Shown here one piece after another: positions 10,186 to 19,682 of a DNA stretch of 64,000 nucleotides. Position numbers and translations under genes: made by a program. Every line of letters begins with the position of its first letter. The stretch's first letter is position 1. The DNA is from Alphaproteobacteria bacterium. GTDB taxonomy: Bacteria > Pseudomonadota > Alphaproteobacteria > Micropepsales > Micropepsaceae. The stretch spans positions 43,874 through 107,873 of the forward strand of contig JAGWNK010000007.1 of assembly GCA_028871345.1 (NCBI GenBank). The letters run 5' to 3'. Under the pieces are notes generated by a model. The model worked only from the letters and a program-made list of their open reading frames with translations, searched no databases and had not been told where the DNA came from.

Positions 10186-10560
10186 TCACAGGCCTTTCAC
10201 GTAGTCGGCGTAGGCGGCGGCCGTCATGAGCTTTGTGGCTTCGGACGCATCGGCGATCTTCATCTTGAAGAACCAGCCGTCCCCTTCGGGCGACGCGTTC
10301 ACCGTGGCCGGATCGGCGTTGAGTGCCTCGTTGACCGTCGTGACGGCGCCGCCGATGGGGGCGTAGACCTCGCTCGCCGCCTTCACGCTCTCGACCACGG
10401 CCGCCTCGGCGCCCTTGGCCAGCGACTTGCCCACGGATGGAAGTTCGACATAAACGACGTCACCGAGCTGCTCGGTGGCATACTTGGTGATGCCCACGGT
10501 GCCTTCGTCGCCGTCGATCCGCACCCATTCGTGCTGGTCGGTGAAACGCGTCTCGCTCAT
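10186..10560 (-). CDS. gcvH: Glycine cleavage system H protein
   Basis: 124 aa, the standard length. Lipoyl carrier shuttling the aminomethyl group between P and T proteins. The lipoylation site is Lys60 in [17 protein letters not shown]-terminus [20 protein letters not shown] and C-terminus [11 protein letters not shown] are typical. It lies 15 bp after gcvT. Confidence 0.97.
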   Translation of the reverse strand: MSETRFTDQHEWVRIDGDEGTVGITKYATEQLGDVVYVELPSVGKSLAKGAEAAVVESVKAASEVYAPIGGAVTTVNEALNADPATVNASPEGDGWFFKMKIADASEATKLMTAAAYADYVKGL

Positions 10561-10575
10561 CTCAATGCTCCTGGG

Positions 10576-11697
10576 TCAAATGGCTCTCTTGTAGCGGTGG
10601 GCAACGAACGGCATCGGCGCCACCCGCGCCGGAACGATCTTTCCGCGGACCGACAGCCCCAGCTCGGTGCCGTCGCCGGCATAGGGCGCCTCGACATAAC
10701 CCATCGCGATCGGCGCATTCAGGCTGGGCCCGTAGCCGCCGCTGGTGATGCGTCCGATCACGCGTCCGTCCTTGTTCAGGATCTCGGCGCCGTCGCGGAC
10801 CGGCGCTTTGCCGTCGGGGCGAATGCCGACCCGCTTGCGCGCCGCGCCGCAATGGAGCGCCTGCATGATCTTGTCGGCCGCCGGGAAGTCCTTCTCGAGC
10901 TTACGCCGCTTGCCGATGGCCCAGACCAGGTTGGCCTCGACGGGATCGGTGGTCTCGTCGATGTCGTGGCCGTAAAGGCAAAGCCCGGCCTCCAGTCTCA
11001 GCGAATCCCGTGCTCCCAGTCCGATCGGCATCACCTCCGCCTCGCGCAGCAACCGCCGCGCCAGGACCTCCGCATCCTTGGCCGCGATCGAAATCTCGAA
11101 GCCGTCCTCGCCGGTATAACCCGTGCGCCCGACGATGGCGGGGATGCCCGCGATCCCGGTGCGCACGACCTGCATGAAGGTCAGCCCATCGATTCCCGGC
11201 GCGTGCCGCGACAGCACCGCGCCCGCCGCCGGTCCCTGCAACGCCAGAAGCGCGCGATCCGGCTGCGGCGCCAGTGTGGCTACACCCTTCAGACGCTCGC
11301 CGATATACGCAAAATCCGACTCCTTCATCGAGGCGTTGACCACCAGGAAGAGCGCAGGCTCGCCTTCGAGCCGCGTCGTCATGAAGTCGTCCTTGATGCC
11401 GCCTTGGTCGTTGAGCAGCAGCCCGTAGCGTTGCATGCCCTGTTTGAGACCGGCCAGGTCCGCCGGCGTCACGCGCTCAAGCGCCCGCGCCGGATCCGCT
11501 CCGGAGAGGAACGCCTGGCCCATATGCGAGACGTCGAACAGGCCCGCCTTCTCGCGCGTGTGCAGATGTTCCTTGATGATGCCGCTCGGATACTGGACGG
11601 GCATGTCATAGCCCGCGAACGGCACCATTCGGGCGCCCAACTCGACATGCAGGGCATGGAGGGGAGTCCGGCGAAGAGTCTCGGTCGTTTCAGTCAT
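10576..11697 (-). CDS. gcvT: Glycine cleavage system T protein (aminomethyltransferase)
   Basis: 373 aa. Transfers the methylene group from GcvH to tetrahydrofolate, releasing ammonia. Recognised by LHVELGARMVPFAGYDMPVQ, FDVSHMGQ, GRTGYTGEDGFEI and the C-terminal GKRRKLEKDF region with IGRITSGGYGPSL. It is the first gene of the operon and starts about 55 nt after the tandem glycine riboswitch, so its translation or the read-through from the leader is the controlled step. Confidence 0.97.
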   Translation of the reverse strand: MTETTETLRRTPLHALHVELGARMVPFAGYDMPVQYPSGIIKEHLHTREKAGLFDVSHMGQAFLSGADPARALERVTPADLAGLKQGMQRYGLLLNDQGGIKDDFMTTRLEGEPALFLVVNASMKESDFAYIGERLKGVATLAPQPDRALLALQGPAAGAVLSRHAPGIDGLTFMQVVRTGIAGIPAIVGRTGYTGEDGFEISIAAKDAEVLARRLLREAEVMPIGLGARDSLRLEAGLCLYGHDIDETTDPVEANLVWAIGKRRKLEKDFPAADKIMQALHCGAARKRVGIRPDGKAPVRDGAEILNKDGRVIGRITSGGYGPSLNAPIAMGYVEAPYAGDGTELGLSVRGKIVPARVAPMPFVAHRYKRAI

Positions 11698-11751
11698 GGC
11701 GCCCCGGCAATAAGTTCGTACGGCGCGATCCGTCCTCCGACGGAACCCGCG

Positions 11752-11970
11752 CCCCCTCTGTCATCAAACCTGAGAGATTTCCCCCGGAAGGCTCTGTTCG
11801 AGCCGGTCCGGGATTACCCCTTCGGTGGGTGCCGCTTGCGCAGCGCCGCTTTCCAGAAGTTCATCACCTTCGCGGTCCTTTTGCCTGAGAGTTTCCGGGG
11901 CGGTTGCTCCTTCGGCCCCCACCGGATCGAAATCCGGCGGACGTCTCCCGCGAGGGATCGTTTGCTCACC
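11752..11970 (-). ncRNA. Tandem glycine riboswitch (two aptamers)
   Basis: Read on the minus strand, two consecutive aptamers are visible. The first contains GCCGAAGGAGCAACC and AAACTCTCAGGCAAAAGGAC (about 11970-11876). The second contains CACCGAAGGGGTAATCCC and AATCTCTCAGG (about 11845-11752). These are the diagnostic glycine-aptamer blocks. In the family, glycine binding turns expression of gcv genes on. Position directly before gcvT, in the same orientation, fits that use. The exact ends are approximate. Confidence 0.95.
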
Positions 11971-12009
11971 GCAGCCGCGCGCCTCCCGGCGGGTCCCTGC
12001 GTTCCGCGC

Positions 12010-12037
12010 ATCATAAAAGGAGGCTTAGGGGAGTCAA
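12010..12037 (-). promoter_or_regulatory. Sigma70-type promoter of the gcv operon
   Basis: On the minus strand TTGACT (12037-12032) is separated by 16 bp from TATGAT (12015-12010). The predicted start, near 12003, would place the first glycine aptamer about 30 nt into the transcript. Both hexamers are near consensus, unusual in this GC-rich DNA. Confidence 0.75.
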
Positions 12038-12072
12038 CGCGTGCCTGGAAATCCCTGGGGAAAGGCCGCGAT

Positions 12073-12600
12073 TCAGGGTGCGGCGGAAGGGCTTTCCGAC
12101 GGTTGGAAGGCTCCGGGGCCTTCGCCCCGGAAGATGACCACCGATTCGAGGGGAACGTCGACGTGCACGCCGACCACGATCGAACACAAGGCGCCATCAT
12201 CGCCGGCGAAGGGCACGAGCAGGCGCTGGAGGTTGATCTGGTGTTCCGGCCAGCACAGTGCGGCGCGTTGGAACAAGGCTGCCTTCGTCTGCATGATCCT
12301 GTCGTAATTGGCACGCAGCGCCTTCGAAAGCCCGGTCTCGGGGAACTCGCTCAAGCGGCGCCCTTCGAAGTCGACTCCATAGATTTCCTTCATGAGCAGT
12401 CCGGCAACGCGGAAATGGAAGTCCTTGCCGGCGTCGATGACATCGACGACGTAAAGCCGTCCCAGGAGCCAGCGTACATCGCCTGGCCGGAATTGTCGGC
12501 GCAAAGGCATGGGCCGATCGCCGGCTAGGGCCTGGCAATACTGCGCGAAGCGCACCAGATCGTCGTGCGCCGCACCTTCATAGACTGACGCGAAATCCAT
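12073..12600 (-). CDS. PAS domain-containing protein (PAS_5 type)
   Basis: 175 aa, a single stand-alone PAS-like domain with no attached kinase or output domain. Visible family elements are DDLVRFAQYCQALAGDRPMP, a central LGRLYVVDVIDAGKDFHFRV, GVDFEGRRLSEF and a C-terminal LLVPFAGDDGALCSIVVGV. Many alphaproteobacteria carry several such proteins; ligands and partners are unknown. Start at ATG 12600 (MDFASVYEG) is preferred over a frame extension upstream that lacks family character. Upstream at 12620-12641 is a perfect 9-bp hairpin (GTCCGGGCG/CGCCCGGAC) without a T tract. Confidence 0.78.
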   Translation of the reverse strand: MDFASVYEGAAHDDLVRFAQYCQALAGDRPMPLRRQFRPGDVRWLLGRLYVVDVIDAGKDFHFRVAGLLMKEIYGVDFEGRRLSEFPETGLSKALRANYDRIMQTKAALFQRAALCWPEHQINLQRLLVPFAGDDGALCSIVVGVHVDVPLESVVIFRGEGPGAFQPSESPSAAP

Positions 12601-12798
12601 CTCCCGCCTTCCCAGCTGCGTCCGGGCGATCCCGCCCGGACCTGCCATGATGCGCCACAGGCGTTAGCGAGATATTTCCAGCGCTGACACGCAGGAGGCG
12701 AACAACTCCCCGATTCAGCCTATGCGATATCTCTTTCTCGGGCGATCGGATGCCTCCGCCCGATTGGAGAAGCGCTGGCAACCGCCAGGTCCGCGGGC

Positions 12799-14565
12799 TC
12801 ACATCCGGGAGGGGATCTCGATTCCGAGTAGGTCCAGAGCCTTGCTCAGAGCAGCCAGCGTCAGGCCGCACAAGCCGAGCCGTGCGGCACGCAGGGCCGC
12901 GTCGGTTTCCGACAGGATGTGGTGCTCGGCATAGAAACGGCTGAACACCTGGGCGAGGGTGAAGACATAGTCGCACAGGATGTTCGGCGCCCGCTTGTCC
13001 TCGGCCGCAGTCATCGCTTCGGGCAGCATCAGAAGCTGCAGGATCAGCGCCCGCTCCTCCGGCGAACGCAGCACCGGACGGCCGTCGGTCGCGAAGCCCT
13101 GCTCCCGCGCCTTGCGCAGGATCGACTGGATGCGCACGGCTGCGTATTGGAGGTAGGGACCGGTCTTGCCTTCGAAGCGCGCGAAGCGGCCAAGGTCGAA
13201 GACGTAGTCGGTCAGGCGGAAGTTCGAGAGGTCGGCGAACTTGAGCGCGGCGATGCCGACCTTGCGCGCGATGTCCTCTCGTTCCTCCGCCGGATAGTCG
13301 GCGGCTAATCCCGCCTCGTCGAGGCGCTTGCGCGCCTCCTCGGTCGTCATGGCGATGAGGTCATAGAGCTTCATGACGCCGCCGGCGCGCGTCTTGAACG
13401 GTTTGCCGTCGGGTCCGTTCATGGTGCCGAAACCGGCGTGCTCGAGCATCGCCTTGCCGTTCAGGCCGGCCTTGCGGGCGGCGCGGAAGACCTGTTCGAA
13501 ATGGGTGTGCTGGCGCTGATCGACGATGTACAGCATCAGGTCGGGGTCGTTCGAACGGACACGGTCGATGATGGTGGCGAGATCCGTGGTACCGTAGAGC
13601 ACCGCGCCGTCAGATTTCTGCAGGATCAGCGGCGGCATCTCCTTTTTGTCGCCGGGTTCGGCGATATGCACCACCAGCGCGCCTTCGCTTTCCTCGGCGA
13701 GGCCCCTGCGCTTGAGATCGTCGATCATGGGTCCGATCAGCCCCTCGACGCTGGCTTCCCCTTTCCACAGGTCGAAGGTGATGCCCAGGCTGCCGTATTC
13801 GCGCTGCAGGCCGCGTTCCGACACCCTCACGAAGTGCTGCCATAGCGCGACATAGCCCGCCCGCCCGGACTGCAGCTCGAAGGTCGCCTTGCGCGCCGCC
13901 TCCAGCCGCGCCGGATCGGTTTTGCATGCCGCCGCCCCGGCGGGATAGATCTCCTCCAGGTCGTCCATCGTCACTGGCGATTCTTCCGGGTACGGACCCT
14001 TGTAATCGGCGTCGAAATAGATCGGCGCGGTCCCCCGGGCCTCGATCTCGCTGATCAGCTGGCCCATTTGCAGGCCCCAGTCCCCCAGATGGACGTCGCC
14101 GACCACCATCCAGCCGTTGGCGCGGAACAGGCGCTGCAGGCTGTCGCCGATGATGGCCGAGCGCAGGTGTCCCACATGCATGGGCTTGGCGACGTTGGGG
14201 CCGCCGAAATCGATGACCATCGCCTTGCCTGCCCCATGATCGGGGGCACCGAGACGAGCGTCCTTCGCCATCGTCCCGGCACGCAGGGCAAGCGCTTCGT
14301 CGGTGACGTCGAGGTTGATGAAGCCGGCGCCGGCGATCTCGACCTTGGCGAACAGCGCCTCGACCCTCAGCCGCGCCGCCACTTTATCGGCGATGTCGCG
14401 CGGCTTGTGGCGCAGCTGCTTGGCCGCCGCCATGACGCCGTTGCACTGGAACTGGGCGAGGTCGGGCCGTGACGACGGCTGCACCTGTCCGAACTGGGGC
14501 GACAGCCCTTCAGCCGCGAACGCGCGCCCCGCGATCGCGCTCAGTTCGTCGACCAGGCCCGTCAT
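12799..14565 (-). CDS. argS: Arginyl-tRNA synthetase
   Basis: 588 aa, full length. Class I synthetase charging tRNA-Arg. The N-terminal Arg-tRNA synthetase domain is followed by the ATP-binding HIGH-type motif PMHVGHLRSAIIGDSL (about residue 130), the KTRAGGVMKLYDL segment that stands in for KMSKS, and a DALR anticodon-binding domain near the C-terminus (CDYVFTLAQVFSRFYAEHHI). ATG 14565 overlaps the stop of the upstream lipoprotein gene by 4 bp, so the two are co-transcribed. Confidence 0.97.
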   Translation of the reverse strand: MTGLVDELSAIAGRAFAAEGLSPQFGQVQPSSRPDLAQFQCNGVMAAAKQLRHKPRDIADKVAARLRVEALFAKVEIAGAGFINLDVTDEALALRAGTMAKDARLGAPDHGAGKAMVIDFGGPNVAKPMHVGHLRSAIIGDSLQRLFRANGWMVVGDVHLGDWGLQMGQLISEIEARGTAPIYFDADYKGPYPEESPVTMDDLEEIYPAGAAACKTDPARLEAARKATFELQSGRAGYVALWQHFVRVSERGLQREYGSLGITFDLWKGEASVEGLIGPMIDDLKRRGLAEESEGALVVHIAEPGDKKEMPPLILQKSDGAVLYGTTDLATIIDRVRSNDPDLMLYIVDQRQHTHFEQVFRAARKAGLNGKAMLEHAGFGTMNGPDGKPFKTRAGGVMKLYDLIAMTTEEARKRLDEAGLAADYPAEEREDIARKVGIAALKFADLSNFRLTDYVFDLGRFARFEGKTGPYLQYAAVRIQSILRKAREQGFATDGRPVLRSPEERALILQLLMLPEAMTAAEDKRAPNILCDYVFTLAQVFSRFYAEHHILSETDAALRAARLGLCGLTLAALSKALDLLGIEIPSRM

Positions 14566-15134
14566 TGCACGTACTGCCCGATCTTCTTGTTGTAATCGAG
14601 CTGCGCCTGCGTCAGCTGGAAGCCGACGACCAGACGGTACTCCGCCGGTTCCTTGCCCTTGGCGGCCTTCACGACCGTCGAGTCGACCGTATCCTCGCCC
14701 TTGGTCGAGATCGCGCCGTTTTCGAAGGTGATCGTCAGCCAGTACAGCTTCTTGGCGCTGATGTTGCCTTCATTCGAAATCGCGACGAAGTACGGCACCT
14801 TGTAGGTGGCTTCCCCGCCGCCTGGGGAACGCGTCGCTTCGTAATAAACCTTGAGGCGCGCATCGGCCCGATGTTCCTTTTTGTCCAGGTCGCAGCGCGT
14901 GGACACGAAGGTCAGGTTGGCCGTGTAGAGAATGCTTGACGGATCGGCCGGGCCGGCTTTGGCATCAAAGGCCGGCAAGCTCGCCGTCGTGGCCAGGATC
15001 GCGGCGTCGGGGCAGAGCTCGGCCTTGTCGGAGCCGATGTAGCTGGCAACGGAATTGTAGGCGGAGCAGCCCCCGAGCGCGGTCACGGCGACCGCGCATA
15101 CTGCCGCGACGAGAATTCGATGGGTTGGTCTCAT
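14562..15134 (-). CDS. Putative lipoprotein of unknown function
   Basis: 190 aa. A type II signal peptide is visible: MRPTHRILVAAVCAVAVTAL followed by GGC, so Cys23 is the likely lipidated residue. The mature part has conserved-looking blocks (VSTRCDLDKKEHRADARLKV, VPYFVAISNEGNISAKKLYW, EYRLVVGFQLTQAQLDYNKK) and resembles small alphaproteobacterial periplasmic lipoproteins, but I do not recognise a named family. Its stop overlaps argS by 4 bp. The divergent gap to ispH is 172 bp. Confidence 0.8.
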   Translation of the reverse strand: MRPTHRILVAAVCAVAVTALGGCSAYNSVASYIGSDKAELCPDAAILATTASLPAFDAKAGPADPSSILYTANLTFVSTRCDLDKKEHRADARLKVYYEATRSPGGGEATYKVPYFVAISNEGNISAKKLYWLTITFENGAISTKGEDTVDSTVVKAAKGKEPAEYRLVVGFQLTQAQLDYNKKIGQYVQ

Positions 15135-15306
15135 GGGAGGATCAATATGCCTAATGTGTGTCCGGGTATCGACGTGTCATTCCAGCACGTCTCCAAGTCG
15201 TCGGCGGAGCCCTGTGCAGACCGCCTTTCACTTGACTTTTTGCATGCCGGGGCCGAGTTGTGGGCCAACGCGTAAGAGCGCTGGACTGTAGCCAAGCAGG
15301 CTCTCG

Positions 15307-16278
15307 ATGGGAAGCACGGAGCAGACGGGCGGCTCGCCCCCCAAGCCGCCGATCAAGCTCGTTTTGGCGGCGCCTCGCGGGTTTTGCGCGGGCGTCGAGC
15401 GGGCGATCCGCATCGTCGAGATGGCGCTCGAGAAATTCGGCCCGCCCGTCTATGTCCGCCACGAAATCGTCCACAACCGCCGTGTCGTGCGCGATCTGGA
15501 GGGCCGCGGAGCGGTGTTCATCGACGAGCTCGACCAGGTCCCGGATGGAGCAAAAGTCATCTTTTCGGCCCATGGCGTGCCCAAATGGGTGCCCGAGGAG
15601 GCCGTGCGGCGAAAACTTTACTTCCTGAACGCGACCTGCCCCCTCGTCTCCAAGGTCCATGTCGAAGCCGAGCATCATTACGCGGCGGGCCGCCATATCG
15701 TCCTCATCGGCCATGCCGGCCATCCCGAGGTGGCTGGCACGCTCGGACAGCTGCCCCAGGGAGCGATCAGCCTGGTGGAAACGGCGGTTGACATCGCCGC
15801 GCTGTCGCCGCCCGATCCCGATCGGATGGCCTATGTCACCCAGACGACCCTGTCGGTCGACGACACGAGTCTCCTGGTTTCGGCGCTGCGCCTGCGTTTT
15901 CCGGGCATCGTGGGCCCGCGCAAGCAGGACATCTGCTACGCCACGACCAACCGCCAGGAGGCGGTCAAGAGCATCTCGGCGCGCTCCGACCTGGTGCTGG
16001 TCCTGGGCTCGCCCAACTCGTCCAACACGGTGCGTCTCGTCGAAGTGGCCCGACGCGCCGGCGTCAAGCGCGCCATGTTGATCGAGGGAGCCGATGCGAT
16101 CGATTGGACGCTCGTTGACGCCGCCGTGGTCGGCATCTCGGCCGGCGCTTCGTCGCCCGAATCGCTGGTCGACGAGGTGGTCACGGCCTTCCGCTCGCGC
16201 TATGACGTCGAGCTCGAAGAAGCGACCGTGACGCGCGAAGACCTGACGTTCAACCTGCCGCGCGCCCTGGCCTCGTGA
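15307..16278 (+). CDS. ispH: 4-hydroxy-3-methylbut-2-enyl diphosphate reductase
   Basis: 323 aa. Last step of the MEP pathway, making IPP and DMAPP with a [4Fe-4S] cluster. The three cluster cysteines are visible: Cys27 ([17 protein letters not shown]), Cys111 ([13 protein letters not shown]) and Cys210 ([10 protein letters not shown]). The FSAHGVP and [11 protein letters not shown] blocks also fit. It leads an ispH-thrB-rnhA run on the plus strand, 12 bp ahead of thrB; this order recurs in alphaproteobacteria although the functions are unrelated. Confidence 0.97.
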   Translation: MGSTEQTGGSPPKPPIKLVLAAPRGFCAGVERAIRIVEMALEKFGPPVYVRHEIVHNRRVVRDLEGRGAVFIDELDQVPDGAKVIFSAHGVPKWVPEEAVRRKLYFLNATCPLVSKVHVEAEHHYAAGRHIVLIGHAGHPEVAGTLGQLPQGAISLVETAVDIAALSPPDPDRMAYVTQTTLSVDDTSLLVSALRLRFPGIVGPRKQDICYATTNRQEAVKSISARSDLVLVLGSPNSSNTVRLVEVARRAGVKRAMLIEGADAIDWTLVDAAVVGISAGASSPESLVDEVVTAFRSRYDVELEEATVTREDLTFNLPRALAS

Positions 16279-16290
16279 TACGAGCGTCTG

Positions 16291-17250
16291 ATGGCCGTCT
16301 ACACCGAAGTGTCGTTCGAGGATCTCGAATCTCTCCTCCTGGAGTACGACCTGGGAGCGGCGCAGAGATTCAAGGGCATCGCCGAAGGCGTCGAGAACTC
16401 GAACTACTACCTGCAGACCGAAAAGGGCTCCTTCATCCTGACGCTTTACGAAAAGCGCGTGCATGAACCGGATCTGCCCTTCTTTCTGGGGCTGCTCGAG
16501 CACTTGGCGTCCCGCGGCATCGCCTGCCCGCTCCCGGTGCGCAGCCGCAGTGGCCACCAATGGATGCGGCTGAACAATCGGCCGGCGGCCTTGCTCACCT
16601 TCCTCAACGGTCTGTCGCTGCGCCGGCCGGAGGCTTCGCACTGCGCGGCGGCGGGCGAAGCGCTGGCGGCGTTGCACGAAGCGGGCAAAGGCTTCGCCCT
16701 CGCCCGCCCCAACGCGCTCGGCCACGACGGCTGGATGGATCTTGCCCACGCCTGCCTGCCCAAGGCGGACAACGTGCAGAAGGATCTGGCTGCGCTGATC
16801 GCTTCCACGCTCGGCGAGCTCTCGGCGCCTTGGCCGGCGACGCTGCCCTCGGGCGTGATCCATGGCGACCTGTTTCCCGACAACGTCCTGTTCATGGGCG
16901 GACAGGTCTCCGGACTGATCGATTTCTACTTCGCCTGCAACGACGCCTACGCCTACGACCTGGCGGTGATGCTCAATGCCTGGTGCTTCGAAAACGACGG
17001 CGGCTACAACGTCACCAAGGGCAGGAGTCTGATCAGCGCCTATCGCAGCAAGCGGGCGCTGTCCGAAGCGGAGATCGCCGCGCTGCCGTCGCTCGCCAGC
17101 GGGGCGGCGCTGCGCTTTCTCTTGACGCGGCTCTATGACTGGCTGAACCACGACCCGAACGCGCTGGTGCGGCCCAAGGACCCCCGCGAGTTCGCCAAGC
17201 GGCTGCGCTTCCATCGCAAGGTGCGCAGCCCCGTGGAGTACGGGTTGTGA
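16291..17250 (+). CDS. thrB: Homoserine kinase (APH-fold type)
   Basis: 319 aa. Phosphorylates homoserine in threonine synthesis. This is the aminoglycoside-phosphotransferase-fold form found in alphaproteobacteria and pseudomonads, not the GHMP-type ThrB of E. coli. Diagnostic segments are [40 protein letters not shown], the catalytic [13 protein letters not shown] and the metal-binding [19 protein letters not shown]. The stop overlaps the rnhA start (GTGA). Confidence 0.95.
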   Translation: MAVYTEVSFEDLESLLLEYDLGAAQRFKGIAEGVENSNYYLQTEKGSFILTLYEKRVHEPDLPFFLGLLEHLASRGIACPLPVRSRSGHQWMRLNNRPAALLTFLNGLSLRRPEASHCAAAGEALAALHEAGKGFALARPNALGHDGWMDLAHACLPKADNVQKDLAALIASTLGELSAPWPATLPSGVIHGDLFPDNVLFMGGQVSGLIDFYFACNDAYAYDLAVMLNAWCFENDGGYNVTKGRSLISAYRSKRALSEAEIAALPSLASGAALRFLLTRLYDWLNHDPNALVRPKDPREFAKRLRFHRKVRSPVEYGL

Positions 17251-17702
17251 CGAAGCCCCGCGTCGACATCTTCACCGACGGAGCCTGTTCGGGGAATCCG
17301 GGACCGGGGGGCTGGGGCGCGATCCTTCGCTCGGGCGTTCACGAGCGCGAGTTGTCCGGCGGCGAGATGGCGACCACCAACAACCGCATGGAGCTGACGG
17401 CGGTCATCCGCGCGTTGGACGCGCTGAAGAATCCGTCCACGGCGATCATTCATACGGATTCGCGCTACGTGATGGACGGGGCCACCCAATGGATTAAGCG
17501 CTGGAAGGCCAACGGCTGGAAGACGGCCGACAAGAAGCCGGTGAAGAACGACGAACTCTGGCGGGCGCTCGACGCGGCGCTGACGCGACACAGCGTGTCG
17601 TGGCGGTGGATCGAGGGCCATTCGGGACATGTGGAGAACGAGCGCGCCGACGCGCTGGCGCGCGCCGCGATTCCGTCGAGAGGAATCCCCCCGCGGTTCT
17701 GA
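17247..17702 (+). CDS. rnhA: Ribonuclease HI
   Basis: 151 aa. Removes the RNA strand of RNA-DNA hybrids. All catalytic residues are present: Asp11 ([16 protein letters not shown]), Glu49 (NNRMELTAV), Asp71 (HTDSRYV), His125 (GHSGH) and Asp135 (NERADALAR). It begins at GTG 17247, overlapping thrB by 4 bp, so translation is probably coupled. It ends directly against the convergent small gene. Confidence 0.97.
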   Translation: MTKPRVDIFTDGACSGNPGPGGWGAILRSGVHERELSGGEMATTNNRMELTAVIRALDALKNPSTAIIHTDSRYVMDGATQWIKRWKANGWKTADKKPVKNDELWRALDAALTRHSVSWRWIEGHSGHVENERADALARAAIPSRGIPPRF

Positions 17703-18023
17703 TCAGCAGTGCGGCACGTAACGCCCGCGCAGCCGCCGGCGCATGCTGGCGGGCGACAGCCGGCGGGCGGAGCGCCGCGGCCGCGACGCGGCTTGTGCCA
17801 GCTGGTCGAGTTCGCCCTCGCTGATGTCGTGGAGGCGCACCATCAGGTCGACCCTGGCGATGGCAAGCAGTTCGGCGGTTTCGGCGAGCCCCGCTTCGCT
17901 GAGCTCGGCGGCGCAGTTTGAGATTTGGACAGCGAGTTGCTCCAAGCGGGAATCCCGTGTCGCCTCGGGAGAATAGCCGCGGCGCCTGCAGGCCCCGCGG
18001 CTGAAAATATCGTCGGATAACAT
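17703..18023 (-). CDS. Small hypothetical protein
   Basis: 106 aa from ATG 18023. A helical, Ala/Glu-rich middle (LEQLAVQISNCAAELSEAGL, ELLAIARVDLMVRLHDISEG) is followed by an Arg-rich basic tail ending GRYVPHC. No family is recognised. The predicted helices and basic tail could suit a nucleic-acid or protein-binding role, but that is speculation. It lies tail to tail with rnhA with no gap. Its frame shows ordinary codon use for this DNA, which supports it being real, but it could be spurious. Confidence 0.5.
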   Translation of the reverse strand: MLSDDIFSRGACRRRGYSPEATRDSRLEQLAVQISNCAAELSEAGLAETAELLAIARVDLMVRLHDISEGELDQLAQAASRPRRSARRLSPASMRRRLRGRYVPHC

Positions 18024-18134
18024 CAAGGGGATGACTTCGTGGTTTGTGCGCGCGACAGTCTAGAGGCTCGCGCCCATCTCCGCCGTCGCCCATTTTCACA
18101 CGGGGCGTTCCGAAAACTGAACACCGCCGAAATG

Positions 18135-18554
18135 TCAGGGCCGTTCGCTGTCCGCAAGCGAGCGCACGTAATCGAGCGCCTGTTTGCGCTTGTTGGGATC
18201 CTTAATGCGCAGGAAGGACACGAAGAGCTGCCGCCCCTGGATCGTGCTGTCCGATTCCGCGCTCACCGTCGCGGTCGTCACACCGGGCTCGAAAAAGCTG
18301 GCGACAGGGACATTCAGGATCTCGGCGATTTCCATCAGGCGGCCGGCTCCGACACGGTTAACGCCGGTCTCGTACTTCTGAACCTGCTGGTAGGCGATGC
18401 CGAGCCGGTCTGCCAGACCCTGCAACGTCATCTTGGCGTTCTTGCGATGCAGGCGGATGGATTGGCCCACCTCGACATCGAGCGAACGCGACCGCTTCCG
18501 GCGCTCCGTAGGATTGCCGCCCGAAATAGACTTCATGGCTCTCTCTTGGCTCAT
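18135..18554 (-). CDS. XRE-family helix-turn-helix regulator
   Basis: 139 aa. A Cro/CI-type HTH occupies about residues 29-83: VGQSIRLHRKNAKMTLQGLA, then DRLGIAYQQVQKYETGVNRV and MEIAEILNVPVASFFEPG. The C-terminal part (RLFVSFLRIKDPNKRKQAL-like) is short and helical. This layout matches a common alphaproteobacterial regulator group related to Caulobacter and Rhizobium chromosomal XRE proteins; target unknown. It lies 18 bp after the LysR gene on the same strand and may share its transcript. An alternative start is the ATG at 18536. Confidence 0.88.
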   Translation of the reverse strand: MSQERAMKSISGGNPTERRKRSRSLDVEVGQSIRLHRKNAKMTLQGLADRLGIAYQQVQKYETGVNRVGAGRLMEIAEILNVPVASFFEPGVTTATVSAESDSTIQGRQLFVSFLRIKDPNKRKQALDYVRSLADSERP

Positions 18555-18572
18555 AGCGCTGCCGCCGTACCC

Positions 18573-19616
18573 CTACAGAAAACAGTCATACCCCTCGTAT
18601 AGGGAAGACAAGGATATCCCGCCCGCTTCCCGGGGCAAATCCCGTGGATGAATGAACTCTTTGGCAAACCACGGGTAGATCTTCGGCGAAAAGGCGTCGA
18701 TCAACCAGTCGATTGTCCGCCGGACGCGCGGAATCCTGGCGGCGTCCGGGTGGTACGCCAACCAAACGTCATATGCAAAGCGAATCCCGTCGATATCGAC
18801 CGGGACGATTCGCTCCGAAATGCCTCCCGCATAGGTTGGGAGAACGCCGATTCCCGCCCCACAGGAAATCGCGAAATAGTGAGCGCTGCTCACATTGGTT
18901 CGAAAAGACGCGATATCTGCGATCTGGGCGCTGGGAAACAGCCGGTGGAACTTTGCCTCAGAATTAATCTGATCTACGTCTTGTAGGACCATCCGGTGCT
19001 TGCCGAACTCGGCTACCGTCTTGGGGCAACCGTGGGTATCCAGATAGCGCCGAGCGGCGAAGGGCATCGTGTGCATCGTTCCCAGTCGCAAGATGCGCAG
19101 GTCCGGTGCGGTGGGGCGCGACAGCTGGATGCCGATGTCGGATTCCAAGCGTAGAACGTCCGCTGGATTCATCGTGCATATCATGTTGACGAGCAATTTC
19201 GGGTGAGACGTCCCGAAGCGCGCCAGTTGCGGCACCAGCCAGAATGAACCCAAACCCTCGGTGACACTAAGGCGCACTTCGCCCTTTAGAGACACGTCTC
19301 TGTGCCGCATCCGGGCGATGTCGAACGAGGCCATTTCCATGCGGCGCGCCGCGGCCAGAAGCTGCGCGCCCTCCTCGGTCACCCGAACGCCATCCACATG
19401 GCGTGTGAGGAGCGTCAGCCCCACGTCGCGCTCGAACTCGTCGATTTGCCGGCGGACCGTGTTGACGGATTCGCGGAGTGCGTGGGCCGCCGAACGCAGG
19501 CTTCCCCGACGGGCCACTTCGAGGAAGGCCCGCGCGCCGTCCCAATCGCGCAACGTGAAGCTTTCATCGGTCCGCGTCTTGGCGGGCGCCGCCCGCTTCT
19601 GTTTTGTGCGTCGCAT
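18573..19616 (-). CDS. LysR-family transcriptional regulator
   Basis: 347 aa, somewhat longer than most LTTRs because of a basic N-terminal extension of about 20 residues (RRTKQKRAAPAKTRTDESF). The winged HTH follows (LRDWDGARAFLEVARRGSLR, SAAHALRESVNTVRRQIDEF, VGLTLLTRHVDGVRVTEEG). The effector-binding domain starts near residue 95 (GEVRLSVTEGLGSFWLVPQL). LTTRs often control a divergent neighbour, but the gene upstream here (oxidoreductase) is on the same strand, so the target is not evident. Inducer unknown. Confidence 0.9.
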   Translation of the reverse strand: MRRTKQKRAAPAKTRTDESFTLRDWDGARAFLEVARRGSLRSAAHALRESVNTVRRQIDEFERDVGLTLLTRHVDGVRVTEEGAQLLAAARRMEMASFDIARMRHRDVSLKGEVRLSVTEGLGSFWLVPQLARFGTSHPKLLVNMICTMNPADVLRLESDIGIQLSRPTAPDLRILRLGTMHTMPFAARRYLDTHGCPKTVAEFGKHRMVLQDVDQINSEAKFHRLFPSAQIADIASFRTNVSSAHYFAISCGAGIGVLPTYAGGISERIVPVDIDGIRFAYDVWLAYHPDAARIPRVRRTIDWLIDAFSPKIYPWFAKEFIHPRDLPREAGGISLSSLYEGYDCFL

Positions 19617-19682
19617 AATCCCCTCAATTTATCCGAGCAATCTCTAAAATATCACGTACTGCGTGTACACTGCTGCGTTTTA

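Noticed and set aside
10531..12528. A 665-codon plus-strand frame across gcvT, the glycine riboswitch and the PAS gene
   Set aside because: It would cover a structured riboswitch and two clear genes on the other strand; it is an antisense artefact.
12620..12641. A perfect 9-bp hairpin that might be the argS terminator
   Set aside because: It lies 160 bp past the argS stop, just upstream of the PAS gene start, and has no T tract; more likely a leader element or chance.
15151..17214. A 687-codon open frame on the minus strand opposite ispH and thrB
   Set aside because: It runs antisense to two well-identified enzymes with intact active sites, has no family character, and such long shadows are common in GC-rich DNA.
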